Origin: Opitutia bacterium Tous-C4FEB
GTDB lineage: Bacteria; Verrucomicrobiota; Verrucomicrobiia; Opitutales; Opitutaceae
Direction of reading: 5' to 3'
Assembly: GCA_002304445.1 (NCBI GenBank)
Contig: NEVA01000004.1
Span: forward strand, 124,001 to 188,000
DNA: 64,000 nt
In this document: positions 54,304 to 63,127 of the stretch, in pieces
Layout: every line of letters begins with the position of its first letter
Position numbering within the stretch: the first letter of the stretch is position 1
Translations under genes and position numbers: made by a program
Notes under the pieces: generated by a model
Seen by the model: the letters and a program-made list of their open reading frames with translations, nothing else
Database searches by the model: none
Told to the model about the DNA's origin: nothing

Positions 54304-55404
54304 TTACATCCGTCCCGGCATGGGCTTGCCCAGTCGGGTAAGCAGCGTCTCGGCAATTTCAGCAAAGGTGCGCGCGGCCAAGCTGCCGGGATCGCTCACC
54401 ACCACCGGTTCGCCCGCGTCGCCACCCGCGCGAATCTCGGGAATCAGCGGCACTTGACCGAGGAGGCTGGTGCCGAGCTTCTCTGCCGTGATGATGCCGC
54501 CGCCCTCGCCGAAGAGCAGGTGTTTGTGCCCGGCGGGGTCGACGAAGTAACTCATGTTCTCGGCGACGCCGAGCAAGGGCACGTTGACCTTTTGAAACAT
54601 CAGGCCGCCCTTGCGGGCGACATTGGTGGCCGCGGGCTGTGGGGTGGTGACGATCACGGCGCCATCGAGGGGGAGCGTTTGCACGAGGGAAAGCTGGGCG
54701 TCCCCGGTGCCGGGCGGGAGATCGACAAGCAGCACGTCGAGTTCGCCCCATTTTACATTTTGGACGAATTGCTGGATGGTCTTCATGATCATCGGCCCCC
54801 GCCAGACGACGGGCGTGTTGTCGTCGACCAGAAAGCCCATGCTCATGACTTTCACTCCATGGCGTTCCATGGGCACGAGCATCGAGGCGGCCCCGTCACC
54901 CTCGACCTCAGGGCGCCCTTGCAGCCCCATCATCAACGGCACGCTCGGTCCGTAAATATCGCAGTCCATCAGCCCAACGCGACCGGGTCGGCCTTGATCG
55001 GTAAGCAGCCGGGCTAGCGCGCAGGCGAGATTGACCGCGAATGTGCTTTTGCCGACGCCGCCTTTGCCCGAGGCGATAGCTACCGAGTATCGCGCCGTCT
55101 TGGGAGCACCACTCGACCCCGGGAGATTGCCGGGGCCACCGCCTGAGTTGCCGGCGGGACGGGTGGCTTGCACGGAAATGTCGATGATTACGTCGCGGAC
55201 TTCAGGGAGGGCTCTCAGGCAATTCTCGACCTCCGCTTTTAAGTGCAGGGGGATCTTCGGGTCGCTGGTGGTAAGGGCCAGGGCGACCTTCGCCGTTCCG
55301 TCAACAAATCCGATCGAGCGGACGAGTCCGAATGAGACGATATCGCGGCTGAAGCCGGGATATTTTACTTTTTGCAGCTGGGCTTTGATTTCGTCGGAGG
55401 TCAC
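54304..55404 (-). CDS. mrp: Mrp/ApbC-family iron-sulfur cluster carrier ATPase
   Basis: A 366-residue protein. The N-terminal MIP18/FSCA-like domain (1-80) is followed by a Gly/Pro-rich linker and a ParA-like ATPase with the deviant Walker A ASGKGGVGKS (113-120), MDCDIYGPSVPLMMG and DLPPGTGDAQLSL. It should carry and transfer Fe-S clusters. The spot where many homologs have a CxxC (after ENMSYF) reads VDPAGHKH here, so the cluster ligands differ, as in some alphaproteobacterial members. Divergent from tolB. Confidence 0.9.
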   Translation of the reverse strand: MTSDEIKAQLQKVKYPGFSRDIVSFGLVRSIGFVDGTAKVALALTTSDPKIPLHLKAEVENCLRALPEVRDVIIDISVQATRPAGNSGGGPGNLPGSSGAPKTARYSVAIASGKGGVGKSTFAVNLACALARLLTDQGRPGRVGLMDCDIYGPSVPLMMGLQGRPEVEGDGAASMLVPMERHGVKVMSMGFLVDDNTPVVWRGPMIMKTIQQFVQNVKWGELDVLLVDLPPGTGDAQLSLVQTLPLDGAVIVTTPQPAATNVARKGGLMFQKVNVPLLGVAENMSYFVDPAGHKHLLFGEGGGIITAEKLGTSLLGQVPLIPEIRAGGDAGEPVVVSDPGSLAARTFAEIAETLLTRLGKPMPGRM

Positions 55405-55507
55405 GGCAGGAAGAAAGTTGTCACTTAAGAGTTGTTATGCAGACCGGGTGAGCAAATAGAAATCCTCTTCGTCTCCAAATGCGTCGTCCATTTTCCCACT
55501 TTTGATC

Positions 55508-56701
55508 ATGAAAAAATTACTGAGGCTTTCGTTGCTATTGTTGGCGCTTGCCGCGGCGGGATCGTTGCGGGCCCAACGTGATATCGGCACCGTCGAGGTG
55601 CTGGCTGAAAACAAGACGTTGCCGGTGAGGGTTTCGGCAAACACGCCGGAATTGAACCAGCTGGCTTTGCAGGCCTTTGGCACGCATGGCCGCTACCGGC
55701 TCGTGGCGAGCGGATTTGCCTTCGACATCAAGTTCTCCGCGGTCACGCCGACGCAGGTGCGGGTGGACATCGTCAGGTCGCCGAGCGGCACGGCGGTCGC
55801 CTCGGAAGTCGTGACGGGATCGAGCCCCCGCAATGCGCTCCTGCGTGCGGCCGACGTGGCGGTCGCAAAAACCAATGGTCTGGGGCTGCGTGGATTTTTC
55901 GCTTCGAAGCTCTCCTTCATCAATGAGCGGACCGGGAAAAAGGAGATTTACACCGGCGACCTGATGTTCGGTGAGGTCAAGCAGATCACTCGCGACAATT
56001 CGATCACGCTCAGCCCGCGTTGGTCGCCGGATGGAACGCGATTGATCTACACGAGCTACTATAAGTCTGGGTTTCCCGATATCTTCACGATCGATCTGCG
56101 CAGTTTTCAGCGCACGACCTTTGTAAGTTTTAAAGGCACGAACAGCGGCGCCCGTTTTAGCCCCAATGGTTCCCAAGTCGCGATGGTTCTCAGCGGCGAG
56201 GGCACTCCGGAGATTTACGTGAGCAACGCGCAAGGTCGCGGTGTGGCGCGTAAGACGCGCTCGGACGCGGTGAAATCGTCCCCGTGCTTTTCACCGGATG
56301 GGACGCGGTTGGTCTTCGCCGGCGAGCCCGGGCCCCAGCTTTACACGATGCCGGTAAACGGAGGCGCGCCGACCCGGCTGACCTCGGGAATCAGTAGCTA
56401 CTGTGCCGAGCCGGATTGGAGCCGGGCGAATCCGAACCGAATCGCTTTCACCATCCGGGTCGGTCGGAACTTTCAGATCGCAGTCTACGATTTCTCGAAA
56501 CGCGCCAGCGAACAGGTCTCGAAGGCGCCGTTCGACGGAGTTGAGCCCAATTGGCTGCCCGATGGACGTCACCTTGTTTATACGGCGCGCACGTCAACGA
56601 CGAGCCGGGTGTGCATCCTCGATACCGAGACGGGTAAGAGCACTCCGATCAGCCCGACGAGCTTCGGCTCCACACTGCAAGCCAACGTGTGGGCTCCGTA
56701 A
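55508..56701 (+). CDS. tolB: TolB-like beta-propeller protein of the Tol-Pal system
   Basis: About 397 residues with a signal peptide ending near SLRAQ. An N-terminal TolB domain precedes repeated PD40 propeller blades, such as LSPRWSPDGTRLIYTSYYKS, ARFSPNGSQVAMVLS and SPCFSPDGTRLVFAG. In Gram-negative cells TolB connects Pal at the outer membrane with the TolQRA complex. No tolQ/R/A or pal lies nearby, so it is detached from the usual operon. Start ATG at 55508 rather than the TTG two codons earlier. A strong bidirectional terminator follows. Confidence 0.86.
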   Translation: MKKLLRLSLLLLALAAAGSLRAQRDIGTVEVLAENKTLPVRVSANTPELNQLALQAFGTHGRYRLVASGFAFDIKFSAVTPTQVRVDIVRSPSGTAVASEVVTGSSPRNALLRAADVAVAKTNGLGLRGFFASKLSFINERTGKKEIYTGDLMFGEVKQITRDNSITLSPRWSPDGTRLIYTSYYKSGFPDIFTIDLRSFQRTTFVSFKGTNSGARFSPNGSQVAMVLSGEGTPEIYVSNAQGRGVARKTRSDAVKSSPCFSPDGTRLVFAGEPGPQLYTMPVNGGAPTRLTSGISSYCAEPDWSRANPNRIAFTIRVGRNFQIAVYDFSKRASEQVSKAPFDGVEPNWLPDGRHLVYTARTSTTSRVCILDTETGKSTPISPTSFGSTLQANVWAP

Positions 56702-56724
56702 CAAAGGGCCAAAATTTCCCGACA

Positions 56725-56752
56725 AAAAGCCGCACTGAAAAGTGCGGCTTTT
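56725..56752. terminator. Bidirectional terminator between tolB and sodA
   Basis: AAAAGCCGCACT and AGTGCGGCTTTT form a 12-bp perfect stem with loop GAAA and A/T flanks on both sides. It serves both convergent genes. Confidence 0.92.
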
Positions 56753-56773
56753 GTTTTTGAGGAGATTTGGAGG

Positions 56774-57406
56774 TCAGGTCGTAGCGGCCACGTAATTGGC
56801 CTCGGCCGCGTCCCAGTTCACCACGTTCCAGAAAGCGGTGATGTAGTCGGGACGGCGGTTCTGGTAATTGAGGTAATACGCGTGCTCCCAAACGTCGAGT
56901 GCGAGGACGGGTTTGCCTTCGATCCCGGCGACGGCCTTGCCCATGAGCGGGCTGTCTTGGTTCGCGGTCGAACCAACGGCGAGTTTCTTGTCGGCGGTGA
57001 CGTAGAGCCAAGCCCAGCCGGAGCCAAAACGGGTCGCACCGGCCTTGGCGAAGTCTTCCTTGAACTTGGCGAAACCGCCGAGCTGGGCCTCGATGGCAGC
57101 CGCCAAAGTGCCCGTCGGGGCTCCGCCTTTACCGGGGCCCATAATGGTCCAGAAGAAGGCGTGGTTGCTGTGGCCGCCGGCGTTGTTGCGCACGCCCCCG
57201 CGAATGGCCTCGGGAACTTTTGAAAGATCCGCGATCAGCGCGTTGACTTCGAGTGCGGCGAGATCGGCGTGATCCTTGAGGAGATTGGTGGCGTTGGTGA
57301 TGTAGGCTTGGTGGTGCTTGCCGTGATGGATTTCCATCGTCTTCGCGTCGATGTGCGGGACGAGAGCGTCGAGCGCGTAGGGCAGGGGGGGGAGCGTGTA
57401 GGCCAT
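56774..57406 (-). CDS. sodA: Superoxide dismutase (Mn/Fe family)
   Basis: A 210-residue enzyme with metal ligands in [12 protein letters not shown] (His27), [12 protein letters not shown], and [12 protein letters not shown] (Asp and His). The [10 protein letters not shown] form favours manganese. It converts superoxide to oxygen and hydrogen peroxide in the cytoplasm; no signal peptide is seen. Start at 57406 ([20 protein letters not shown]) fits the family exactly. Confidence 0.94.
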   Translation of the reverse strand: MAYTLPPLPYALDALVPHIDAKTMEIHHGKHHQAYITNATNLLKDHADLAALEVNALIADLSKVPEAIRGGVRNNAGGHSNHAFFWTIMGPGKGGAPTGTLAAAIEAQLGGFAKFKEDFAKAGATRFGSGWAWLYVTADKKLAVGSTANQDSPLMGKAVAGIEGKPVLALDVWEHAYYLNYQNRRPDYITAFWNVVNWDAAEANYVAATT

Positions 57407-57482
57407 GATGATATGTTTTTGAATTTCCGATCGGTTAAGCAAATCGAAGGACCGCGAAGTGATGCACCGGTGCCGGTGGTCG

Positions 57483-58022
57483 TCAACTTTCAGCTGAGGA
57501 ATCCGCCGTACGCTTCGCGCGGAAGAAAGCCTGCAGCAGTTCCCTGCACTCAGTTTCGAGCACTCCGCCGGAGGTAAGCTCGACGTGGTGATTGACCCGC
57601 GGCAGGTCGTTGAGGTTGGTCGCGCCGCCGAGGCAACCCATCTTTGGGTCGGGCACGGCGAAGCAGACGCGTTTCACGCGCGACATCAGCATCGCGCCGG
57701 AGCACATGGGACAGGGTTCTTTGGTGACGAACACCGTCACGCCTTCGAGGCGCCAGTTGCCGAGCTTGGCGGCGGCTTGGGTGATCGCGAGCATCTCGGC
57801 GTGCGCGGTGGGGTCATGGGTGCATTCGACCGTGTTATGGGCCGACGCGATGACTTCGCCGCCGAGCACAATCACGGCCCCGATCGGGACCTCGTCCTGC
57901 CGCCAAGCGTCGATCGCCTGGTTATAGGCGAGGCTCATGTAGAACGCGTCGTCGCGCAGGAGCTGCGAAGGGAACCGTTTTTCAAACGGGCAGTCCGGCG
58001 GCTTAGGTTGAGAGTTGTTCAT
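57483..58022 (-). CDS. tadA: tRNA adenosine(34) deaminase TadA
   Basis: A 179-residue zinc deaminase with the catalytic HAE (74-76) in [10 protein letters not shown] and zinc ligands in [12 protein letters not shown] (Cys104, Cys107). [11 protein letters not shown] at the start and [19 protein letters not shown] follow the TadA pattern. It converts A34 to inosine in tRNA-Arg. A guanine-deaminase-like activity cannot be excluded. Divergent from infA. Confidence 0.87.
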   Translation of the reverse strand: MNNSQPKPPDCPFEKRFPSQLLRDDAFYMSLAYNQAIDAWRQDEVPIGAVIVLGGEVIASAHNTVECTHDPTAHAEMLAITQAAAKLGNWRLEGVTVFVTKEPCPMCSGAMLMSRVKRVCFAVPDPKMGCLGGATNLNDLPRVNHHVELTSGGVLETECRELLQAFFRAKRTADSSAES

Positions 58023-58146
58023 CGAGTGCGCGGCGGAGGAAATCCTTGACTTACGCGGGGGCAATCCGGCTTACAAGTATGCTTTACGCTGACCACACGA
58101 CGACACCTCATGATGCTCCATCGCTCCTTTCAATCCCGCGTTAACC

Positions 58147-58407
58147 ATGGCTGACAACGACGCGATCGAAGTTGAAGGTAAGGTGATGGTCGTGCTTCCC
58201 GGCACGATGTTCAAGGTGCAGCTGGCCAATGGCCACGTGGTGCTCGCTCACATTTCTGGTAAATTGCGCAAGAATTTCATCAAGATCGCCGCCGGCGACA
58301 ATGTGAAGATGGAGATGAGCCCTTACGATTTGGAGAAGGCACGCATCACCTTCCGGATGAAGGAAGCCAACCCGCTCCCGCGTCCGCCGATGCGTCGGCG
58401 CTATTGA
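58147..58407 (+). CDS. infA: Translation initiation factor IF-1
   Basis: An 86-residue S1-fold protein. [38 protein letters not shown] and [18 protein letters not shown] are the canonical IF-1 blocks. It binds the 30S A site during initiation. Slightly longer than usual at the C-terminus ([11 protein letters not shown]). Preceded by a TTGACT box at 58046 with no convincing -10 at normal spacing, and followed by a strong terminator. Confidence 0.95.
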   Translation: MADNDAIEVEGKVMVVLPGTMFKVQLANGHVVLAHISGKLRKNFIKIAAGDNVKMEMSPYDLEKARITFRMKEANPLPRPPMRRRY

Positions 58408-58431
58408 GGGATTCGCCCTCGGTTAATGTTG

Positions 58432-58460
58432 AACCAAAGCTCCCGGGCTTTGGTTTTTTT
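58432..58460 (+). terminator. Intrinsic terminator of infA
   Basis: AACCAAAGC and GCTTTGGTT form a 9-bp perfect stem around a 6-nt loop, followed by a T7 run, 25 nt after the infA stop. Confidence 0.9.
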
Positions 58461-58534
58461 GTGCCCACGGCCGATTGGGTGGGCCGAGACTTTGGCTTGC
58501 GGTCACGCCCCGACCCTCGCGCACTGCTCGTCGC

Positions 58535-59503
58535 ATGGCCCGCCGTTCGTCTCCATCCCGCCCGCTTTCGTTGAGCCGCGCTTCGGGTGCCTTTGCGGGC
58601 GATATCGACGGGTTCATCGCTTTTCTCGACCTTGAGCGCGGGCTTTCGCGGCACACGCGGGAGAACTATCAACGTGATCTCGACCAGGGCGCGAATTGGC
58701 TCAAGAGACAAGGGGTGGCCGATTGGCGCACGGTCACGGCCGCGCAAGCCGGCGGCTGGCTCCAATCGTTGTCCCGCGGTGACTTTGCGGTCGCCAGTTT
58801 GGCGCGAAAGTTAACCGCGCTCCGGGTTTTCGCCCGGCATCTCGTCCGAGAGAAACTCAGACCCGACGACTTCACGGCTTTGCTCGCGGGACCGAAACTC
58901 GGGCGGCGACTGCCCGAAACGCTCTCGGTGCAGGACATTGCGCGCTTGTTGGCTTCGCCCAGTGGGGCGGATCCGGCGTCGCTGCGGGATCGGGCGTTGC
59001 TCGAACTTTTCTATTCAAGCGGTCTGCGGGTTTCTGAGCTCGGCGGACTGATGCTGCAGCAGATCGATCTCGATCAGGGCTTTCTCCGCGTATTTGGCAA
59101 AGGGTCGAAAGAGCGGGTGGTGCCCATCGGCGGACGAGCCTGCTCGGCGATTGCGAACTATCTCGTTTCAGGCCGGCCGCATTTCGTGAAGGCGCGCACG
59201 GGCAGTCAGCTTTTTTTGAGCAATCGGGGCGCCGCATTGTCCCGGATCACACTGTGGTTTATCGTGAAAAAACACGCACGGCGCGCCGGCATTGCGCAGA
59301 ACGTGAAGCCGCATTTGCTGCGGCACTCGTTCGCAACCCACCTTTTGACCGGTGGTGCAGACTTGCGGACAATCCAAGAAATGCTGGGCCATGCGAGTAT
59401 CGCCACGACCCAGATCTACACGGCGGTCGAGCCGCAGCGTTTGCTGGATCAACACGCCGAGTTTCACCCGCGGAACAAACACCGGACCGGATCAACTATG
59501 TAG
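58535..59503 (+). CDS. xerD: Site-specific tyrosine recombinase XerD
   Basis: A 322-residue recombinase with the N-terminal SAM-like core-binding domain (FIAFLDLERGLSRHTRENYQ) and a catalytic domain with all key residues: Arg165 (GLRVSEL), Lys189 (GKGSKE), His260 and Arg263 (HLLRHSF), His286 (LGHAS) and Tyr295 (TQIYT). It matches XerD across its length, including the HPR ending. It should resolve chromosome dimers at dif with XerC. The ATG at 58535 is preferred; no phage or integron genes are nearby. Confidence 0.88.
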   Translation: MARRSSPSRPLSLSRASGAFAGDIDGFIAFLDLERGLSRHTRENYQRDLDQGANWLKRQGVADWRTVTAAQAGGWLQSLSRGDFAVASLARKLTALRVFARHLVREKLRPDDFTALLAGPKLGRRLPETLSVQDIARLLASPSGADPASLRDRALLELFYSSGLRVSELGGLMLQQIDLDQGFLRVFGKGSKERVVPIGGRACSAIANYLVSGRPHFVKARTGSQLFLSNRGAALSRITLWFIVKKHARRAGIAQNVKPHLLRHSFATHLLTGGADLRTIQEMLGHASIATTQIYTAVEPQRLLDQHAEFHPRNKHRTGSTM

Positions 59504-59926
59504 CTTCTGCAATCGATTTAGGGGCGCGATGGTGGCGGCCGACGGGCGAAATGGCAGCCGGCGACCGTGGCGGCGATTTCAGCGTGAGAGCGGAGGAAAG
59601 GATCTGCCTCGTAACCGAAGGATTGCCCGAGGTGAGCGGCGATTTTTGAGGAGAACTTGTGGGAGTCGGAGTCGTTTGCCGGCGGGGCGAAGGGCACAAG
59701 GCTATTGGCCATCAACGTCTCGATGCCCGTAAACGCGAGAGCCGAGAAGCGGACACAAAGGACGTCCATTTCTATCGGGCGTTGGCCAAGATTGAGACCG
59801 TGCCGACAGGCGATGAACTTGGCCTTGGTGCGTCGCGGTAAGCCTCACCGGCCATCGGGCGGCGAATCTCGAACTCCTTTTTACTGCAAACTTGACGCGC
59901 CGGGTGATTGCGGTGCGCTAGACCGG
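59504..59926. other. Gene-poor gap between xerD and a small hypothetical gene
   Basis: This 423-nt stretch has only one candidate gene, a 64-codon minus-strand frame (59518-59712). The rest is probably the divergent promoter region; a TTGACG box begins near 59892 with GCGCTA at 17-nt spacing upstream of the gene at 59927. Nothing else was recognised. Confidence 0.4.
59518..59712 (-). CDS. Possible 64-residue hypothetical protein
   Basis: A minus-strand frame from the ATG at 59712 with strongly C/G-ending codons, like genuine genes in this genome. The product is soluble, begins MANSLVPFAPPAND and contains KIAAHLGQSFGYEADPF and a His-containing AGCHFARRPPP end. No family recognised. A plus-strand frame also runs through it, so coding is uncertain. 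Confidence 0.35.
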   Translation of the reverse strand: MANSLVPFAPPANDSDSHKFSSKIAAHLGQSFGYEADPFLRSHAEIAATVAGCHFARRPPPSRP

Positions 59927-60169
59927 ATGGTCACGCCGAACGAAGAAAATTTCAACGATTACAAGCGAGCAGAGAAGAAGGCGCTCGAATTGCTTGCAGC
60001 CATGAAGGCCGCGACGCCAAAGAAAGTGGATATCGAACTGGCGTTGTTGGTCGCAATTTTCGAACTGCACAAAGGTTCGGTGCCCGCCGACAAGATTGCG
60101 GCCATCGTGCAGGGTCACTTGAAGCAGTTGGTGCCTTTCTACGGCGAGAAACATCCGGTAGCGGGCTAG
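59927..60169 (+). CDS. Hypothetical protein, 80 residues
   Basis: A small soluble helical protein starting MVTPNEENFNDYKRAEKKAL, then ELLAAMKAATPKKVDIELAL and a C-terminal VQGHLKQLVPFYGEKHPVAG. The helix pattern and codon use look genuine. A TTGACG-17 nt-GCGCTA promoter-like pair lies just upstream. No family recognised. It sits 36 nt before the RapA gene and may share its transcript. Confidence 0.55.
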   Translation: MVTPNEENFNDYKRAEKKALELLAAMKAATPKKVDIELALLVAIFELHKGSVPADKIAAIVQGHLKQLVPFYGEKHPVAG

Positions 60170-60205
60170 GCTTTATTCGTCGGCGAAGGTCGGCGGTTAC
60201 TTTGT

Positions 60206-63067
60206 ATGGAAATCAATGTGGTCGGACAGCGGTGCATGAGTGAGCGAGAACCGGAGCTGGGGCTCGGCATCGTTTCGAGTGTTGATCGGGCGGCTCGCCG
60301 GGTGGGCGTGGAGTTTCCGGGGGGCGGGGAGCAGCGGCTCTATGCGCTCGGCACCTCGGTGCTGAAACGGGTGCAGTTCCGAGCCGGCGAAAGCGTCTCG
60401 GTGCGGACCGGGTTGGCGTTCGTCATCACCGCGGTGGAGGAAGAGGCCGGCTTGCTGGTTTACGTGGGCGCAGAAGGGCAGCGGGTGAGGGAGCAGGAGG
60501 TTTCCAGTGTGACCAGTGTGAGTTTGCCGCAGGAGCGGTTGCTGGCGGGCCAGGTCGATCCCGGCGAGGTGTTTGACCTGCGCTATCGGGCGCTGCGCGC
60601 ACAGGCGAAGATTCGGCAATCGGACGTGCGGGGTTTTCTCGGCGGGCGGCTGGAGTTGTTGCCGCATCAATTCTATATTTTGCAACAGGTCGCCCTGCGT
60701 CAGGTGCCGCGGGTCTTGCTCGCCGACGAGGTCGGTCTAGGGAAGACGATCGAGGCGTGTCTGATTCTGCAGCGCTTGCTGGCGGTGGGACGGGCGCGGC
60801 GAATCCTGATCCTGGTGCCGGAGTCGCTCACCCACCAGTGGTTCGTCGAACTGCTGCGACGATTTAATCTTTGGTTCAGCATCTACGACGAGGCGCGTTG
60901 CACGGCGTGCGAAGGCAGCGACCCCGAAAAAAGTCCGTTTCTCGCCGCGCAACTCGTGCTGACGGGCGTTTCCTTTTTGGCCGGCAACCCGGTGCGCCGG
61001 GATCAGGCGCTGGCCGCGGGTTGGGATATGGTCGTCGTGGACGAGGCCCATCATCTGGTGTGGTCGCCGGAGCAAACGAGCCCCGAGTATGATCTCGTCG
61101 AGCAACTCGCGCGACGTAACGCCGGGCTTTTGCTGCTGACGGCGACACCGACGCAACTCGGGTTGGCGGGGCATTTCGCGCGGCTGCGATTGCTGGATCC
61201 GCATCGCTACGCCGACTTCGGAAAATTCCAAGCCGAGGCCGAGGGGTTCGGGGCGGTGGCCGGTGTCGCCGAGAAGATCATCGCCCAAAAACCGCTGAAG
61301 CCGAAGGAGCTCACCGCGCTCAAGCGGATCTTCAACCGGGATCCGGCGCGTTTGAACGAGCACCTCGACGCTCTGGCGAAAGGCCGACCGGGCGCGCGGG
61401 AGGCGTTGTTGCAGACCCTGCTCGACCAGCACGGCACGGGGCGCGTGATGTTTCGCAATACCCGCGCCGCCATGACCGGCTTCCCCAAGCGGAAGTTTTG
61501 TCCGGTGCCGCTGACGGTGGAGAACAATCTCACCCAGCTCGCCCGCATTGCCCGCGAGTTGTTTGCCGAGGAAAGCAACACCGACGCCACGCTCCGATAC
61601 GCGTTCCGGGAGGATCCCCGGCTCGATTGGCTCGTCGGTTTTCTCACGGCCCAGCGTGGCGCCAAGGTTCTGCTGATCTGCAAATCTCAGCGCAAGGTCG
61701 TCGCGCTCGAGACCGCGCTGCTGGAGAAAATCAACCTGAAGGTCGGTCTGTTTCATGAGGGCTTGCCGCTCGTGCAGCGCGATCGCAACGCCGCCTGGTT
61801 TGCCGAGAGCGACGGGGCGCAACTGCTGATCTGCTCCGAGATCGGGAGTGAAGGCCGCAACTTTCAATTCGCCCATCATCTCGTGCTTTTCGATGTGCCG
61901 CTCAATCCCGGGTTGCTGGAGCAACGGATCGGCCGGCTCGACCGTATCGGGCAAACGCAGACGATCCGCATCCACGTGCCCTATGTCGCGGGCAGCGGAG
62001 AGGAGTGCGTCGTAGAATGGTATCATCGCGGGCTCGATGCGTTTGAGACTTCGCTGCACGGCGGCAACGACTACCAGGATGCGTTTAAACCGCGGCTCCT
62101 TGAACTCGCGCAAAACTACGGTGAGGACGCGGCGGCTGGGCGTGCGGCCCTGGAGGCGCTGGTTGCGGAGACGGTGGTCTTCAAATCAGCCCTCGCGCTG
62201 AAAATGGAGAAAGGGCGCGACCGGTTGCTCGAGCTCAACTCCTTCAATCCGGCGGCGGCCGAGGCGGTGCTGGCGCGGGTGCGGGCGGCTGATGCCGATC
62301 CTTTTCTGCGCGATTTCCTCGTCGAGTTGCTCGACCACTTCGGCGTGCGGATCAAGGAACACGAAGACGGCGACGTCTTTCTCGACCCGAGCCATGCCTA
62401 CATCGAAGGCTTTCCCTCGATTCCCCGCGACGGGATGTTGGCGACGTTTCAGCGCAAGCGGGCCATTGTGCGCGAAGATATCCGCTTCATTTCGCCCGAC
62501 CACGCGCTCGTGCAAGATGCGATCGACCTGCTGGTGGATTCCAAGTCGGGCACGGCCGCGTTTGGTTTCGTCAAATCACGCACGCCGAATCTGATTCTCG
62601 AGGCGGTCTTCGTGCTCGAAACGGTCGCCGACAGCCGGTGGCACGTGGACCAGTTTCTTGCGCCGACACCGGTGCGAACGGTCATCGATCTGCGCGGCAA
62701 CGACCACACGGCGACCCGCGACGCCACCGCGCTCGCGGCCGATTTCATCGATGGAACCATCCAGCGATTCTTGGCCCGTCCGGGATTCAATGCCGCTCTC
62801 CTGAAGACCCTGCTCGCGACTGCGACCGAGCGGGCCGAGGCGCTGGCGGTGAGCTTGAAGACGGAGGCGGCGGCGAAAGCCGAAACGGCGCTGGGTGGTG
62901 AACTCCAGCGGCTGCAGGATCTCGCGAAAGTTAACGACCATGTGCGGCCGGAAGAACTCGAGCTGGCGCGTGAGCAACTTGCCCACACGCGGACGGCGGT
63001 TGAAGCCGCCCGGCTACGGCTCGATTCGATCCGGTTGGTCGTCGAAGGACCGGGTGCGGCGGATTGA
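60206..63067 (+). CDS. rapA: RNA polymerase-associated SWI2/SNF2 ATPase RapA
   Basis: A 953-residue helicase-like ATPase, close to the 968 residues of E. coli RapA. The N-terminus VVGQRCMSEREPELGLGIV matches the RapA Tudor-like start, which supports the ATG at 60206. Motor motifs include Walker A ADEVGLGKTIEA (173-184), DEAH at 279-282, LLLLTATPTQLG, ICSEIGSEGRNFQFAHHLVL and EQRIGRLDRIGQTQ. RapA helps recycle stalled or post-termination RNA polymerase. The very similar N-terminus and C-terminal region argue against a phage-defence SNF2 protein. Confidence 0.9.
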   Translation: MEINVVGQRCMSEREPELGLGIVSSVDRAARRVGVEFPGGGEQRLYALGTSVLKRVQFRAGESVSVRTGLAFVITAVEEEAGLLVYVGAEGQRVREQEVSSVTSVSLPQERLLAGQVDPGEVFDLRYRALRAQAKIRQSDVRGFLGGRLELLPHQFYILQQVALRQVPRVLLADEVGLGKTIEACLILQRLLAVGRARRILILVPESLTHQWFVELLRRFNLWFSIYDEARCTACEGSDPEKSPFLAAQLVLTGVSFLAGNPVRRDQALAAGWDMVVVDEAHHLVWSPEQTSPEYDLVEQLARRNAGLLLLTATPTQLGLAGHFARLRLLDPHRYADFGKFQAEAEGFGAVAGVAEKIIAQKPLKPKELTALKRIFNRDPARLNEHLDALAKGRPGAREALLQTLLDQHGTGRVMFRNTRAAMTGFPKRKFCPVPLTVENNLTQLARIARELFAEESNTDATLRYAFREDPRLDWLVGFLTAQRGAKVLLICKSQRKVVALETALLEKINLKVGLFHEGLPLVQRDRNAAWFAESDGAQLLICSEIGSEGRNFQFAHHLVLFDVPLNPGLLEQRIGRLDRIGQTQTIRIHVPYVAGSGEECVVEWYHRGLDAFETSLHGGNDYQDAFKPRLLELAQNYGEDAAAGRAALEALVAETVVFKSALALKMEKGRDRLLELNSFNPAAAEAVLARVRAADADPFLRDFLVELLDHFGVRIKEHEDGDVFLDPSHAYIEGFPSIPRDGMLATFQRKRAIVREDIRFISPDHALVQDAIDLLVDSKSGTAAFGFVKSRTPNLILEAVFVLETVADSRWHVDQFLAPTPVRTVIDLRGNDHTATRDATALAADFIDGTIQRFLARPGFNAALLKTLLATATERAEALAVSLKTEAAAKAETALGGELQRLQDLAKVNDHVRPEELELAREQLAHTRTAVEAARLRLDSIRLVVEGPGAAD

Positions 63068-63127
63068 TCGGGCGTTCCGGTTTGGAAACGGGCTGGCGCC
63101 GAACCCCGGTTTGGTTTCGCTCAAAGC

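Noticed and set aside
58535-59503. The tyrosine recombinase as a marker of an integrated element
   Set aside because: It matches XerD along its whole length and sits among housekeeping genes. No att-like repeats or phage genes were seen.
60206-63067. The SNF2 protein as part of a phage-defence island
   Set aside because: The N-terminus, length and C-terminal region match housekeeping RapA, and no nuclease, methylase or other defence gene is nearby.
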